A stretch of 64,000 bases of DNA from Streptomyces sp. AA1529 (GTDB taxonomy: Bacteria > Actinomycetota > Actinomycetes > Streptomycetales > Streptomycetaceae), in contig NZ_ALAP01000019.1 of the NCBI RefSeq assembly GCF_000280905.1, positions 79,884 to 143,883 of the forward strand, written 5' to 3'. Every line of letters begins with the position of its first letter. The first letter of the stretch is position 1. Below are positions 51,007 to 59,305 of the stretch, piece by piece. Made by a program: the position numbers and the translations under genes. The notes under the pieces are model-generated. The model saw only the letters and a program-made list of their open reading frames with translations, was not told the origin of the DNA and searched no databases.

Positions 51007-51342
51007 TCAGCAGCAGCCCTGCTCGGCGGCGTCCGGGCAGGTGCGGTCCGTGTGGACGGCGACGACGGCGGTGCGCAGGTCGTCCAGGGCGTGCGCGAGG
51101 CGTGCGTCGGCGAGTTCGTAGCGCGTGCGGCGGCCGTCCGCGACGGTGTCGACCAGGCCGCAGTCGCGCAGGCAGGCCAGGTGGTTCGACAGTCGGGTGC
51201 GGGAGATCCCGAGCGTGTCGGCGAGTTCGGAGGGGTAGGCCGGGGCCTCGCGCAGGGCGAGCAGGATGCGGCAGCGGATGGGGTCGGCCAGGGCGCGGCC
51301 GAACCGCGCCAGCACGTCGATGTCGGCAGCGAGTGTCAGCAC
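51007..51342 (-). CDS. ArsR/SmtB-family metal-sensing repressor
   Basis: 111 residues. The winged HTH is [56 protein letters not shown]. Candidate metal ligands are cysteines in [21 protein letters not shown] and the C-terminal EQGCC, close to CmtR/KmtR or NmtR-type sites. The GTG at 51342 has TACTAT 7 bases upstream and no ribosome site; the longer open frame upstream crosses the operator and is rejected. The stop abuts the CDF ATG. Confidence 0.9.
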   Translation of the reverse strand: MLTLAADIDVLARFGRALADPIRCRILLALREAPAYPSELADTLGISRTRLSNHLACLRDCGLVDTVADGRRTRYELADARLAHALDDLRTAVVAVHTDRTCPDAAEQGCC

Positions 51343-51349
51343 CTGCCAG

Positions 51350-51386
51350 ATAGTACACAGGAAGCTGAATTCAGGGAATCCTGAAT
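51350..51386 (-). promoter_or_regulatory. ArsR promoter with overlapping operator
   Basis: ATTCAGG-GAAT-CCTGAAT (51369-51386) is a perfect 7-bp inverted repeat. It overlaps the expected -35 place of the -10 TACTAT (51355-51350, minus strand), which ends 7 bases before the GTG. This is the normal layout for self-repression by an ArsR protein. Confidence 0.65.
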
Positions 51387-51899
51387 CGAGGTGCTCGCCG
51401 TGGAAGCCCCCTGTTTCGGTGCGGCGCCGGGCCCTGGTGAACTCGGCAGAGGCGAGGCGCCGTTCGCCGACCATGGAGGCGCCTCACACCTCTTCATGAC
51501 ATGACGTCCATCACAGCGTCTCGTGGATCAAAAGGTATGCGCGGGGCGATACCTCCTGGCCGACATAGGAGTGTTTCCGGCGCTCTGCTGGACATGTGTG
51601 CTCCGGTCCGGATGGTTTCGCGGACCGAGGTGTCCCGGTGCCCGTAACCAGGTGTTCTGACGGTGTGACAGCTCTGTCGAGGACAGGTGAAGGCGCACCA
51701 GCACGCATTGCCGCGCACCGCAAGCCGGGTGCCGCCGCCGCGCACCTCGCGGGGGCCGAACGCGTGTTGCTCCCCGACTTCGGCGGGTCTAAGAATGTCG
51801 CCCTGCAAGACGCCCCCGGTGGCACGTGCACGCCATGGCGTGCGCTTCGCCGGACCAAGGGGGAGAGGGCGTGCCGCGCGATCACGAATGAGGTCAGGC
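51387..51899. other. 513-base region upstream of the CAP protein
   Basis: I see no secure gene. TTGCTC (51767-51772) and TAAGAA (51790-51795) with a 17-base spacer are a possible promoter for the CAP gene. The rest (51480-51760) has mixed composition and several small inverted repeats. No known riboswitch was recognised by eye. Confidence 0.4.
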
Positions 51900-52673
51900 A
51901 TGAGCAAGCACCGCAACAGCAAACGGAAGCACCGCCGGAAGATAGTCGTCGGAGCAGTCGCCGTCGCCGCCCTGGGGGTGCCCTCGGTCGCCATGGCCTG
52001 CCTGGACCGGCAGGACGACAAGGGCTCCCAGGCCGCCGGCGAGTCGACCGCGCGGCACCGCGGCCACGCCGCCGCGGACCGGGACGGCGACGACGCGGAG
52101 CACCGCGGCGGCACCTTCACCCACCGCGGCGACCGTTCCGAGCACCGCGGCGACCGCTCCGAGCCGTCCCACCACGCCACGGCCGCCCCCACCCGCGGCG
52201 CATCGGCCAAGCCCACGAAGCAGGCCCCCACCGAGCCCACGGCTCCCGCCTCCACCGCTCCCGCGTCGACCACCCCGACCGCACCCTCCGGTTCCTCCGG
52301 TCCGGAGGACCAGGTCCTCGCGCTGGTGAACAAGGAGCGCGCCAAGGCCGGCTGCAAGCCGTTGACGGCGAACGCCAAGCTGACCAAGGCCGCCCGGGCC
52401 CACAGCGAGGACATGGCGGCGCACAAGAACATGTCCCACACCGGGTCCGACGGCTCGTCCCCCGGCGACCGCATCGAGCGCGCCGGATACTCCTGGAGCA
52501 CCTACGGGGAGAACGTGGCCTACGGCTACTCCTCGCCCGAGAGCGTCATGGAGGGCTGGATGAACAGCTCCGGCCACCGGGCCAACATCCTGAACTGCGA
52601 CTTCGAGGAGATCGGCGTCGGTCACGCCCAGCCGGGTCACTACTGGACCCAGGACTTCGGCACCGGTCGCTGA
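51900..52673 (+). CDS. secreted CAP-domain protein
   Basis: 257 residues. A basic start and signal peptide (KIVVGAVAVAALGVPSVAMA) are followed by a His/Arg/Asp linker with repeated HRGDRSEHRGDRSE, a Pro/Thr/Ala stretch and the CAP (SCP/PR1-like) domain from about 138: VLALVNKERAKAGCKPL, AHSEDMAAHKNMSHTGSDG, GENVAYGYSSPESVMEGWMNSSGHRANILN and GHYWTQDFG. Bacterial CAP proteins are common in spore-formers and Streptomyces; activity is unknown. A GAGG site precedes ATG 51900. Confidence 0.9.
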   Translation: MSKHRNSKRKHRRKIVVGAVAVAALGVPSVAMACLDRQDDKGSQAAGESTARHRGHAAADRDGDDAEHRGGTFTHRGDRSEHRGDRSEPSHHATAAPTRGASAKPTKQAPTEPTAPASTAPASTTPTAPSGSSGPEDQVLALVNKERAKAGCKPLTANAKLTKAARAHSEDMAAHKNMSHTGSDGSSPGDRIERAGYSWSTYGENVAYGYSSPESVMEGWMNSSGHRANILNCDFEEIGVGHAQPGHYWTQDFGTGR

Positions 52674-52693
52674 CCCCTCGCAGCGGGGCCGAC

Positions 52694-52724
52694 GCCGGGC
52701 CGGGCCAGTCAGGTCCGGCCCGGC
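52694..52724. terminator. bidirectional terminator between convergent genes
   Basis: GCCGGGCCGG pairs exactly with CCGGCCCGGC across an 11-base loop, 20 bases after the CAP gene and 54 bases after the minus-strand PAP2 gene. Confidence 0.7.
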
Positions 52725-52777
52725 CCGAGGTGCGCCGGTCTCCGAGCGGCGCACCCTGCGCGTTCCGGGCGGCGCTG

Positions 52778-54544
52778 TCAGCCGTCCGGCAGGGACGAGC
52801 CGCTCAGCCACGCCGGGAGGGGCCGGTAGACGGTCAGCGGGCTGGCGGGCTTGTCGATGAGCAGGCTCGGGGCCGCGGGCGCCGTCTCGCCGTCGTACGA
52901 GCACAGCGTGCCGTCCGGTATCCCGGCCAGGTGCAGTCGGCGTCCGCGCGCGGCGGCGTGGACCGGCGAGCGGTGCAGGACCCCGGCGAGCGCCGAGGCC
53001 ACCAGCCGGGTGCGGGCCCAGCGTCCGGCCCGGACGAGGTGGATGTCCAACATGCCGTCGGCGAGGTTGAAGCGCCGCGCTCCGCCGGGGCCGCCGCCGA
53101 CGGTGTGGTACGAGCAGTTGCCGATGAACAGCAGCCACAGCGACTGCGGACGTCCGTTCACCCGCACCTCGAACGGGCGCGAGTGGCGCAGCACGTGCAC
53201 CGCCGCGGCCAGCCCGGCCGCCCACGGCCCGACCCGGTGCCGCCAGCGGTCCCGCACCTCGACCAGGTCGCCGTACGCGCCCAGGCTGAAGGTGTTCACG
53301 AAGTAGCCGGGTTCGTGGCCGGGTTCGGGCGTCTCGGCGCTCTCCGCGCCCCGCCCTCCGGCGTCGTGCCGCACCGCGGTCTGCGCGAACCGGTGCGGCG
53401 GGGCGAACCGGGCCAGGTCGACGGCGATGGCGTGGCCGGAGCCGACCGCGCCGGCCAGGTCGGCGCAGCTGCCGATGCCCAGATCCAGGGCGAGGTGGTT
53501 GAGGGTGCCGCCGGGCAGTACCGCGAGCGGCACCTGGTGCGCCAGCGCGGCGCGGGCCGCGGCGCTGACCGTGCCGTCGCCGCCGAACACGCCCAGCGCG
53601 CCGCCCTCCTCGGCCGCGCGCCGCGCCTGCTCGGCGAGCAGGTCCGGCAGTTCCTCGGCGTCCGGATCCCAGTGCACCACCCGGGCCTCGGGCAGGGCCT
53701 CGCCGATCTCGCGTGCGGACGCCGCCGACCCCGAACCGGGGTTGACCACGACCGACAGCCCGCGCCCACCGGGCAGCGCCGGAGCCTCCACCAGGGGCTG
53801 TGCGGGCGGTACCTGGCGCCGTGCGTCCAGTACGGCACGTACCCCGAAGGCGGCCGCGGTGCCGATGGCCGCACCGGCCAGCACGTCGCTGGGGTAGTGG
53901 ACGCCGGTGTAGACGCGGGAGAACGCGACCGAAGCGGCGACCGGCAGCACCGCGGCGCCCCAGCCGCGCGACTCCAGCGTCACCGCGGTGGCGAACGCGG
54001 CCGCCGAGGCCGCGTGGCCGGAGGGGAAGGAGGTGCTGGTCGGCAGCCGCTTGAGCCGCCGTATCACCGGTACCTCGTCCAGCAGCGGACGGGAGCGGCC
54101 GAAGGCGCCCTTGCCGACGGTGTTGACCACCGCGGAGGTCACCGCGACCGACGCCAGTCCGCGCAGGGCGCCGCGCCGGGCGCCGGGTCCACCCACCCCG
54201 GAGAGCGCGATGGCCGCCGCGGTGCCCAGCCACAGCTTGCTGTGGTCGGCGGTGCGGCTCAGCCGCGGCAGTACGCGTTCGCCGCGCGGCCAGTGGCGCT
54301 GGGCGACGCTGCGGAACACGGAGCGGTCCCAGGCACTGAAGGTCCTGCTGAGGGCGGCACGTACTCCTTCGGCGCTCCCGCCGGCACCCGTCGCACCCGC
54401 GCCCGTGCCCCGGCCGGCACCCATGCCTGCGCCGACTGCCCAGCCCTGGCTCCGGCCCACGCTGTCGGCCAGGCCCCGGCCCAGACCGCCGACCAGGCCC
54501 CGGCCCGGACCCGAACGCGGGCCCCGGTGGCGGTGCGTCTCCAT
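52778..54544 (-). CDS. PAP2 phosphatase fused to diacylglycerol-kinase-like domain
   Basis: 588 residues. A Gly-rich head (1-60) is followed by a PAP2 domain with KGAFGRSRP (145-153), PSGH (174-177) and SRVYTGVHYPSD (209-220), then a DAGK_cat domain with VVNPGSGSA (266-274), GGDGT (321-325) and LPGGTLNHLALDLG. The pair would act on a lipid phosphate and its dephosphorylated form, for example phosphatidate and diacylglycerol or an undecaprenyl species. This bifunctional layout is known in actinomycetes. A second, separate PAP2 gene follows upstream on the same strand. Confidence 0.9.
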   Translation of the reverse strand: METHRHRGPRSGPGRGLVGGLGRGLADSVGRSQGWAVGAGMGAGRGTGAGATGAGGSAEGVRAALSRTFSAWDRSVFRSVAQRHWPRGERVLPRLSRTADHSKLWLGTAAAIALSGVGGPGARRGALRGLASVAVTSAVVNTVGKGAFGRSRPLLDEVPVIRRLKRLPTSTSFPSGHAASAAAFATAVTLESRGWGAAVLPVAASVAFSRVYTGVHYPSDVLAGAAIGTAAAFGVRAVLDARRQVPPAQPLVEAPALPGGRGLSVVVNPGSGSAASAREIGEALPEARVVHWDPDAEELPDLLAEQARRAAEEGGALGVFGGDGTVSAAARAALAHQVPLAVLPGGTLNHLALDLGIGSCADLAGAVGSGHAIAVDLARFAPPHRFAQTAVRHDAGGRGAESAETPEPGHEPGYFVNTFSLGAYGDLVEVRDRWRHRVGPWAAGLAAAVHVLRHSRPFEVRVNGRPQSLWLLFIGNCSYHTVGGGPGGARRFNLADGMLDIHLVRAGRWARTRLVASALAGVLHRSPVHAAARGRRLHLAGIPDGTLCSYDGETAPAAPSLLIDKPASPLTVYRPLPAWLSGSSLPDG

Positions 54545-54627
54545 CTGCGCCCCTCGCTTCCGTCATGTCCGTCATACGTCACGGGCGAAACTTCTTCTGC
54601 CCAGTGCCGCACGGGACACACCGGATC

Positions 54628-55611
54628 TCAGCGTGCCGGAGGAGGGAAGCGGCCGGTCTCACACAGTGCGTACGCCCCGACGACCAGCAGCGGGACCGCC
54701 GTACCCAGGGCCAGCCCGGCCAGTACGTCGGTGGGCCAGTGCACCCCGAGAGCGACCCGGCAGATCCCGGCCAGCAGACTCAACACGGCGGCCCCGGTCC
54801 ACAGGGCGACCCGGGCCGCGCGGCCGGCGAGCCGCTCGGCGAGCACCCAGGCCAGGGTGAGCAGTACGGCGGTGGCGAGCACCGTGTGCCGGGAGGGGAA
54901 GCCGAAGCCGCTCTCCTGGATCTCCCACAGCCGTGCGGGCGGCCGGGCGCGGTACGCGGCCTGTTTGGCGGCGGTCGCCGCCACGACGGCCAGCGCGGCC
55001 GAGCCACCGACCAGGACCAGCGGCCGCCAGGACGCGTCCCGCCACGACAGCCAGAGCGCCAGCAGTACCGCTGCGATGACCAGCGGTCCTTCCGCGGCGT
55101 GGGTCAGGTACGTCATCGGTCCGTGCAGGGCCGCGGCGTACCGGTGCTGCACCAGCGCGTTCAGCACCGGCCGGTCGAGGAAGCCCGCGTCGGCGCGGAG
55201 CACCAGGAACGAGGTGGCGGCGAACACCAGCAGGCCGGCCAGCAGCGCCGTGCTCCACGGCAGGAAGCGCACCGCCCGCCGCCGGGAACGTTCGCGGCTC
55301 CCGCGGTGGCGCGTCGCGCTCCCCGCGGGAACCGGCGCCTGGACGGGCGCCAGCCGTTTGAGGATACGGGCGGGGGCGAGGGGCTCGTGCGCTTGTGCAC
55401 CGCCGGGAGTCCCGGAGCCGGGCGGCTCCGGGACTTCGGGCGCTTCCGGTCCTCCGGCCGGGTGCAGGACTCCGGCGGGGTCCGGGACTCCGGCCGGCTC
55501 CCGGGCCCGGACGGGGTCCAGGACTCCGGTCGGCTCGGGGGCTCCGGCCGGGGCCACGTGCCGGGACGGCTCCGGGGTTCCCGTCGACTCCAGGGAAAAC
55601 TGCCCGCTCAT
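54628..55611 (-). CDS. PAP2-superfamily membrane phosphatase, PSRH variant
   Basis: 327 residues from ATG 55611, which has AGGAGGAGC upstream. A Pro/Glu-rich head of about 90 residues (EPTGVLDPVRAREPAGVPDPAG repeats) precedes six membrane segments. PAP2 motifs are KQAAYRARP (216-224), PSRH (239-242, where most members have PSGH) and CRVALGVHWPTDVLAG. All catalytic histidines and arginines are kept. Substrates could be undecaprenyl pyrophosphate or phosphatidylglycerol phosphate. It lies 83 bases upstream of the fused PAP2/DAGK gene, so the two may be expressed together. Confidence 0.88.
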   Translation of the reverse strand: MSGQFSLESTGTPEPSRHVAPAGAPEPTGVLDPVRAREPAGVPDPAGVLHPAGGPEAPEVPEPPGSGTPGGAQAHEPLAPARILKRLAPVQAPVPAGSATRHRGSRERSRRRAVRFLPWSTALLAGLLVFAATSFLVLRADAGFLDRPVLNALVQHRYAAALHGPMTYLTHAAEGPLVIAAVLLALWLSWRDASWRPLVLVGGSAALAVVAATAAKQAAYRARPPARLWEIQESGFGFPSRHTVLATAVLLTLAWVLAERLAGRAARVALWTGAAVLSLLAGICRVALGVHWPTDVLAGLALGTAVPLLVVGAYALCETGRFPPPAR

Positions 55612-55801
55612 CGGTGGGCTCCTCCTGCGGCTGGCGCGCGATCTCGTCACCCTCAGTAGAGCTGCCGCCGCTCAGGGGTGCGAGCGGGGAGCCGCCGGCC
55701 GGGTGGCGACTCCGGCCGGGCGCCGGCTTCCGGCGGGTCCCGGACGACTCAGTCGGCCTGGTCGGCCCAGTCGGCCCAGTCGGCCTGGTCGGCCGGTCGG
55801 C

Positions 55802-57112
55802 TCAGCCGTCGAGGGCGAACGCCGCCGTCAGCAGGAAGCCGCCGTCCGCGGTCGGTCCCGCGTGGCAGGCGCCGCCGAGCAGCAGGGCGCGCTCGCGCAG
55901 GCCCAGCAGCCCGTGGCCGCCCTCCGGGTAGGTCTGGACGCGAGCCGGGGCGGTCGGCGGAGTGTTGCGTACCGCCACGGTCAGCCGTGCATCCGCCGTC
56001 CCGGAGTCGCACACCCGCACCGTGACCCGCACGTGGGCACCGGGCGCGTGCTTGCGTACGTTGGTCAGCGCCTCCTGGACCGTGCGGTAGGCGGCGCGCT
56101 CCACCGCCTCCGGGAGGACGGCGCGGGGTGCGGAGCCGCCGTCCCGGCCGGCGTGGCCCGGATCGCCGCCGTCCTGTCCCCCTCGGCCGCCACTGCCGCC
56201 ACTGCCGCCACTGCCGCCACTGCCGCCTCGGCCGCCTCGGCCGCCGTCGCTCCGGCTGCCGGGCAGGTCCAACGTCACCTCCAGCCCGCTCTCCTCCGTC
56301 AGCGCGGGCAGGTCGGCCAGCCGCGGCGGCGCGGCCGACCCGCTTCCGGCGCTGCGGCCCGCACGCAGGGTGCCGACCATGTGCCGCAGCTCCGTCAACG
56401 TCCGGACGGCGAGTTCGCGTACGGTCCGCGCCAGGTCCCGGGAACTGTCCTGACAGCACGTCATCTGGAGGGCCCCGGCCTGCACACTGATCAGGCTCAC
56501 CTGGTGGGCGACCACGTCGTGCATCTCCCGGGCCAGTTGCTCCCGCTCGGTGGCCACCACCCGTTCGGCCAGCAGCTCCGCCTCCCGGTGCCGGCTCGCG
56601 GTGAGCTCCTGGACGCGGTCGTCCAGGAGCCGCCGCGTACGCGTCCAGCGCCCGAACACGGCCGGTGCCGCGCCCTGGACGCACGAGTCCAGCATGTCGA
56701 GCAGGCCTTGGCGGTCCGCCGCGGGGACGAAGCCGCCGAGCGGGTAGGGGATGTAGTGCGCCAGCGCCAGCGCCACGGCTCCCGCCACCGCGAGTGCGTT
56801 GTCGGAACGCCGGGAGGCGACCGTGTAGAGAGCGATCATCGGCGCGAACCAGATGTAGCCGATGTACATCCCCGGCAGCGTCACCGCCAGGACGGTCACC
56901 GGCAGCCGGCGCCGCAGCAGCAGCGCGAGCGCGGCCGCCACCGACACGCCCAGCTCCGAGCCGGGGCGTGCGCCGTTGACCAGGAACGCGTCGAGCAGGC
57001 CGAGCGCCACCGGAAGGAGGGGCCCCAGCACGCGGCGGTGCGCTGCGGCAGCCCCGGCCGCCTGCCGGTGGGCGGCGGTGAACCCGGGGGCGAGCCTGGT
57101 GACGGGATTCAC
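55802..57112 (-). CDS. NarL-type sensor histidine kinase
   Basis: 436 residues. The N-terminal part (30-125) has four to five membrane helices. The HisKA_3 helix is EREQLAREMHDVVAHQVSLI with His198. The HATPase domain has VQEALTNVRKHAPGA and GGHGLLGLRERALLLGG. Between them, about residues 297-320, lies a Gly/Ser/Arg repeat linker (GGSGGSGGSGG) matched by a 9-base tandem DNA repeat. The GTG overlaps the stop of the response-regulator gene (GTGA), so the two are co-translated. The signal is unknown. Confidence 0.9.
   Translation of the reverse strand: MNPVTRLAPGFTAAHRQAAGAAAAHRRVLGPLLPVALGLLDAFLVNGARPGSELGVSVAAALALLLRRRLPVTVLAVTLPGMYIGYIWFAPMIALYTVASRRSDNALAVAGAVALALAHYIPYPLGGFVPAADRQGLLDMLDSCVQGAAPAVFGRWTRTRRLLDDRVQELTASRHREAELLAERVVATEREQLAREMHDVVAHQVSLISVQAGALQMTCCQDSSRDLARTVRELAVRTLTELRHMVGTLRAGRSAGSGSAAPPRLADLPALTEESGLEVTLDLPGSRSDGGRGGRGGSGGSGGSGGSGGRGGQDGGDPGHAGRDGGSAPRAVLPEAVERAAYRTVQEALTNVRKHAPGAHVRVTVRVCDSGTADARLTVAVRNTPPTAPARVQTYPEGGHGLLGLRERALLLGGACHAGPTADGGFLLTAAFALDG
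56183..56250. repeat. 9-bp coding tandem repeat in the kinase linker
   Basis: Four copies of CCGCCACTG, then CCGCCTCGG units, encoding the Gly/Ser/Arg linker. In-frame length changes would alter only the linker. Confidence 0.8.
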
Positions 57113-57960
57113 GGCACGGCGCCGGAGGGGCCGGTGGGGTTGCGGGTCTCGCCGGTTTCGAGGGGCGCGGAGGCGTCGCTGGGCTCGATGGAATCCAGCG
57201 GGTCGGAAGTGTCGCCGGCTTCTCGGGTCTCCGGTGTCCCGTGCCGTTCCGGTTCCCGGCGCGGTACCGCCGCCTCGTGCGGTGCCGACTGCCCGGGCCG
57301 TTCGGCCGACAGGCATCCCACGAGTCCGGCCCGGTCGGCCAGTACCGCGGCCTGGACGCGGTTGAGGCCGCCCAGCTTCGCCAGCAGTGCGCTGACGTGG
57401 TCCTTGACCGTGCCGTGTGCCAGGTCCAGCCGCTGTGCGATGCCGTTGTTGGACAGCCCCTCGCCGACCAGCGCCAGCACCTGCCGCTCGCGGCAGGTGA
57501 GGCGGGCCGCACGGTGTTCGGCGTCCGCGCCGTGCCGCCCGCCCAGATAGCCGCCGATCACGGTCGACGTCACGCCCGGGGCGAGCACCCGGCCGCCGTC
57601 CGCCAGCACCCGGACGGCGTGCACCAACTGCTCGGGTGCGGTGTCCTTGAGGAGGAAGCCCGCGGCACCCGCATGCAGCGCGGCGCCCAGATACTCTTCC
57701 GCGTCGAACGTCGTCAGCATCGCGGTCCGCGGCGCCTCCGCGTCCGGATCGGCGTGGAGCCGGCGCAGCACGGTCAGCCCGTCCACGTCCGGCATCCGGA
57801 TGTCCAGCAGCAGGACGTCCGGGCGGTGCGCCAGCACCGTGGCGACCGCCGCGCCACCGCCGCAGACGGCGACCACCTCGATGTCCGGCGCCGTCCCCAG
57901 GACCAGTCGCAGCCCGGAACGCACCAGTTCCTCGTCGTCCACGACCACGACCCGGATCAC
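57109..57960 (-). CDS. NarL/LuxR-family response regulator with extra tail
   Basis: 283 residues. The receiver has VVVDDEE (6-11), phospho-acceptor D53 in LLLDIRMPDVDG and K105. The LuxR HTH spans about 154-208 (LTCRERQVLALVGEGLSNNGIAQRLDLAHGTVKDHVSALLAKLGG). About 65 further residues, rich in Glu, Pro and Thr, are not part of the usual fold. The GTG at 57960 follows AAGGAG. It is coupled to its kinase by a 4-base overlap. Targets are unknown; the nearby PAP2 genes are possible. Confidence 0.9.
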   Translation of the reverse strand: MIRVVVVDDEELVRSGLRLVLGTAPDIEVVAVCGGGAAVATVLAHRPDVLLLDIRMPDVDGLTVLRRLHADPDAEAPRTAMLTTFDAEEYLGAALHAGAAGFLLKDTAPEQLVHAVRVLADGGRVLAPGVTSTVIGGYLGGRHGADAEHRAARLTCRERQVLALVGEGLSNNGIAQRLDLAHGTVKDHVSALLAKLGGLNRVQAAVLADRAGLVGCLSAERPGQSAPHEAAVPRREPERHGTPETREAGDTSDPLDSIEPSDASAPLETGETRNPTGPSGAVP

Positions 57961-58288
57961 CGTCGCGCTCCTTGCGTCCTGTGCCTGCTCCCTCCCGGTC
58001 CGCTCCTCCCCGCCCTCCGGAGAGGCTACGGCAGGGGCACCCTCAGCCCGTGCGACCTGGAGAGGAGATCGCGCGTCGGTCACCCCGCCGACCGGCGGGG
58101 TGAGCCCGCCGCGCCCGCCGGGGGACCGTGCCCGGCTGCTCGGCCCGCTGCCCCGGACCCGGTGCCGCTGCCCCGGCCCGGTGCCTGTGCTCCCGCCCGG
58201 TGCCTGCTGCCGCCCGGTGCCTGTGCTCCCGCCCGGTGCCTGCTGCCGCCCGGCGCCTGTGCTCCGGCCCGGCGCCGGGTGCGGGTGC
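57961..58288. other. 328-base gap with 18-bp repeats
   Basis: No gene. It should hold the promoter of the two-component genes. Its right half is the tandem repeat listed next. Confidence 0.5.
58175..58278. repeat. alternating 18-bp tandem repeats
   Basis: Units GCCCGGTGCCTGTGCTCC and CGCCCGGTGCCTGCTGCC alternate for about five to six copies, the last ones decayed (GGCGCC). They lie just past the methyltransferase stop, in non-coding DNA. Confidence 0.8.
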
Positions 58289-58945
58289 TCATGGCGTGGT
58301 CGCGGTACCGATGACGTGGGGAAGGGGCGGGGTGACCGGGGTGGGGGAGAACCCGAACCGGTCGAGCCGCCGCACGGTGAACCCGGCGGACCGCACGAGC
58401 GCCTCGGTGTCCCGGGCGGGGTGGCAGCCGCCCCCGACCCGGCGCCACAACGGCGCGACGGCGTGCTGGAGCAGCGCGCCGAGCCGGTTCCGCGACCGCA
58501 CGTGCTCGTAGAAGCGCAGCTGCCCGCCGGGCCGCAGCACGCGGGCGGCCTCCGCCAGCGCGGCACCGGGATCGGCGACGCTGCACAGCACCAGGGAGAA
58601 GACGACGGCGTCGACCGTCCCGGTGCCGAGGGGCAGCCCGCCGGCCTGCCCCGCGACGACCGTCACGGGCACCGGCGCCGGGTCCGCCGACCGCCGGGCG
58701 GCGGCCCGCAGGGAGTCCTCGGGTTCGAGGGCGACGAGTTCGGTGACGGCTTCCGGATAGTGCGGGAAGTTGCGTCCCTGTCCCGCACCGACCTCCAGGA
58801 CCCGGCCGCCGAGCCCCTCCAGCAGGAGCCGCCGGTGTGCGGCGCCGCCCCGGCGGTCCGCCGCGACGGCGATCCTGAGGTACTGGCGCGCGAAGCGCGG
58901 ATGCTGGAGGTCCTGCCTGCTGGGCGCTGTGCTGTCCGGATGCAC
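58289..58945 (-). CDS. class I SAM-dependent methyltransferase
   Basis: 218 residues from GTG 58945, which has AGGAG five bases upstream. Motif I RVLEVGAGQGRNF is at 48-60; ELVALEPEDSLRAAA, VDAVVFSLVLCSVADP and VLRPGGQLRFYEHVRS follow. The end (HPARDTEALVRSAGFTVRRLDRFGFSP) resembles the METTL7/phospholipid-type methyltransferases found in actinomycetes, but the substrate cannot be fixed. A longer upstream frame is Ala/Pro-rich and not conserved-looking. Confidence 0.85.
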   Translation of the reverse strand: MHPDSTAPSRQDLQHPRFARQYLRIAVAADRRGGAAHRRLLLEGLGGRVLEVGAGQGRNFPHYPEAVTELVALEPEDSLRAAARRSADPAPVPVTVVAGQAGGLPLGTGTVDAVVFSLVLCSVADPGAALAEAARVLRPGGQLRFYEHVRSRNRLGALLQHAVAPLWRRVGGGCHPARDTEALVRSAGFTVRRLDRFGFSPTPVTPPLPHVIGTATTP

Positions 58946-59250
58946 GGGGGCTCCTGGGTGGCTCGGGTGCGCTGCCGCCGCCGCACCCGACTGCTGTCCG
59001 CGGAGCACCGGCCGCTCCGTCGCGGGCCGCCCCGCCCGCGGTGCGGCCGCCCGCCCGCGGTGGGCCGACTCCCCGCCGGGGGCCGGGTCCTGGCCGGGCG
59101 GCCGGCTCCGTCCCGGGGGTGTTCGCGGCGGTGGACGGTGCTCCGGGGCTGCGACAGCCGTCGGGCTACATGGCCATGGTTACGTAGTGGAGCACCGCCG
59201 CGGCACCCGGGCAAGGGGCCCGGGCGGAGCCGGGCACCGAAAGAGTGACA
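58946..59250. other. non-coding gap before the carboxypeptidase terminator
   Basis: About 305 bases with no gene seen; it should hold the promoter of the methyltransferase. Confidence 0.45.
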
Positions 59251-59294
59251 CCGGGCCCCGTCGCCGCCGTCCGTCCCGCTCCGTCGGGGCCCGG
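59251..59294 (-). terminator. terminator of the D,D-carboxypeptidase gene
   Basis: CCGGGCCCCG pairs exactly with CGGGGCCCGG across a 24-base loop, 11 bases after the stop codon. Confidence 0.55.
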
Positions 59295-59305
59295 CCGTGC
59301 CGCCG

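Noticed and set aside
51387..51899. Riboswitch upstream of the CAP-domain gene
   Set aside because: Secreted wall-related Streptomyces genes can have such elements, but I could not find the conserved blocks of a known class by eye.
51596..57550. Very long open frame on the plus strand across several genes
   Set aside because: It runs antisense to the PAP2 and two-component genes; the encoded Pro/Arg/Ala-rich chain is the normal shadow of GC-rich codons.
58175..58278. Possible CRISPR array
   Set aside because: Repeat units abut without spacers and no cas genes are present.
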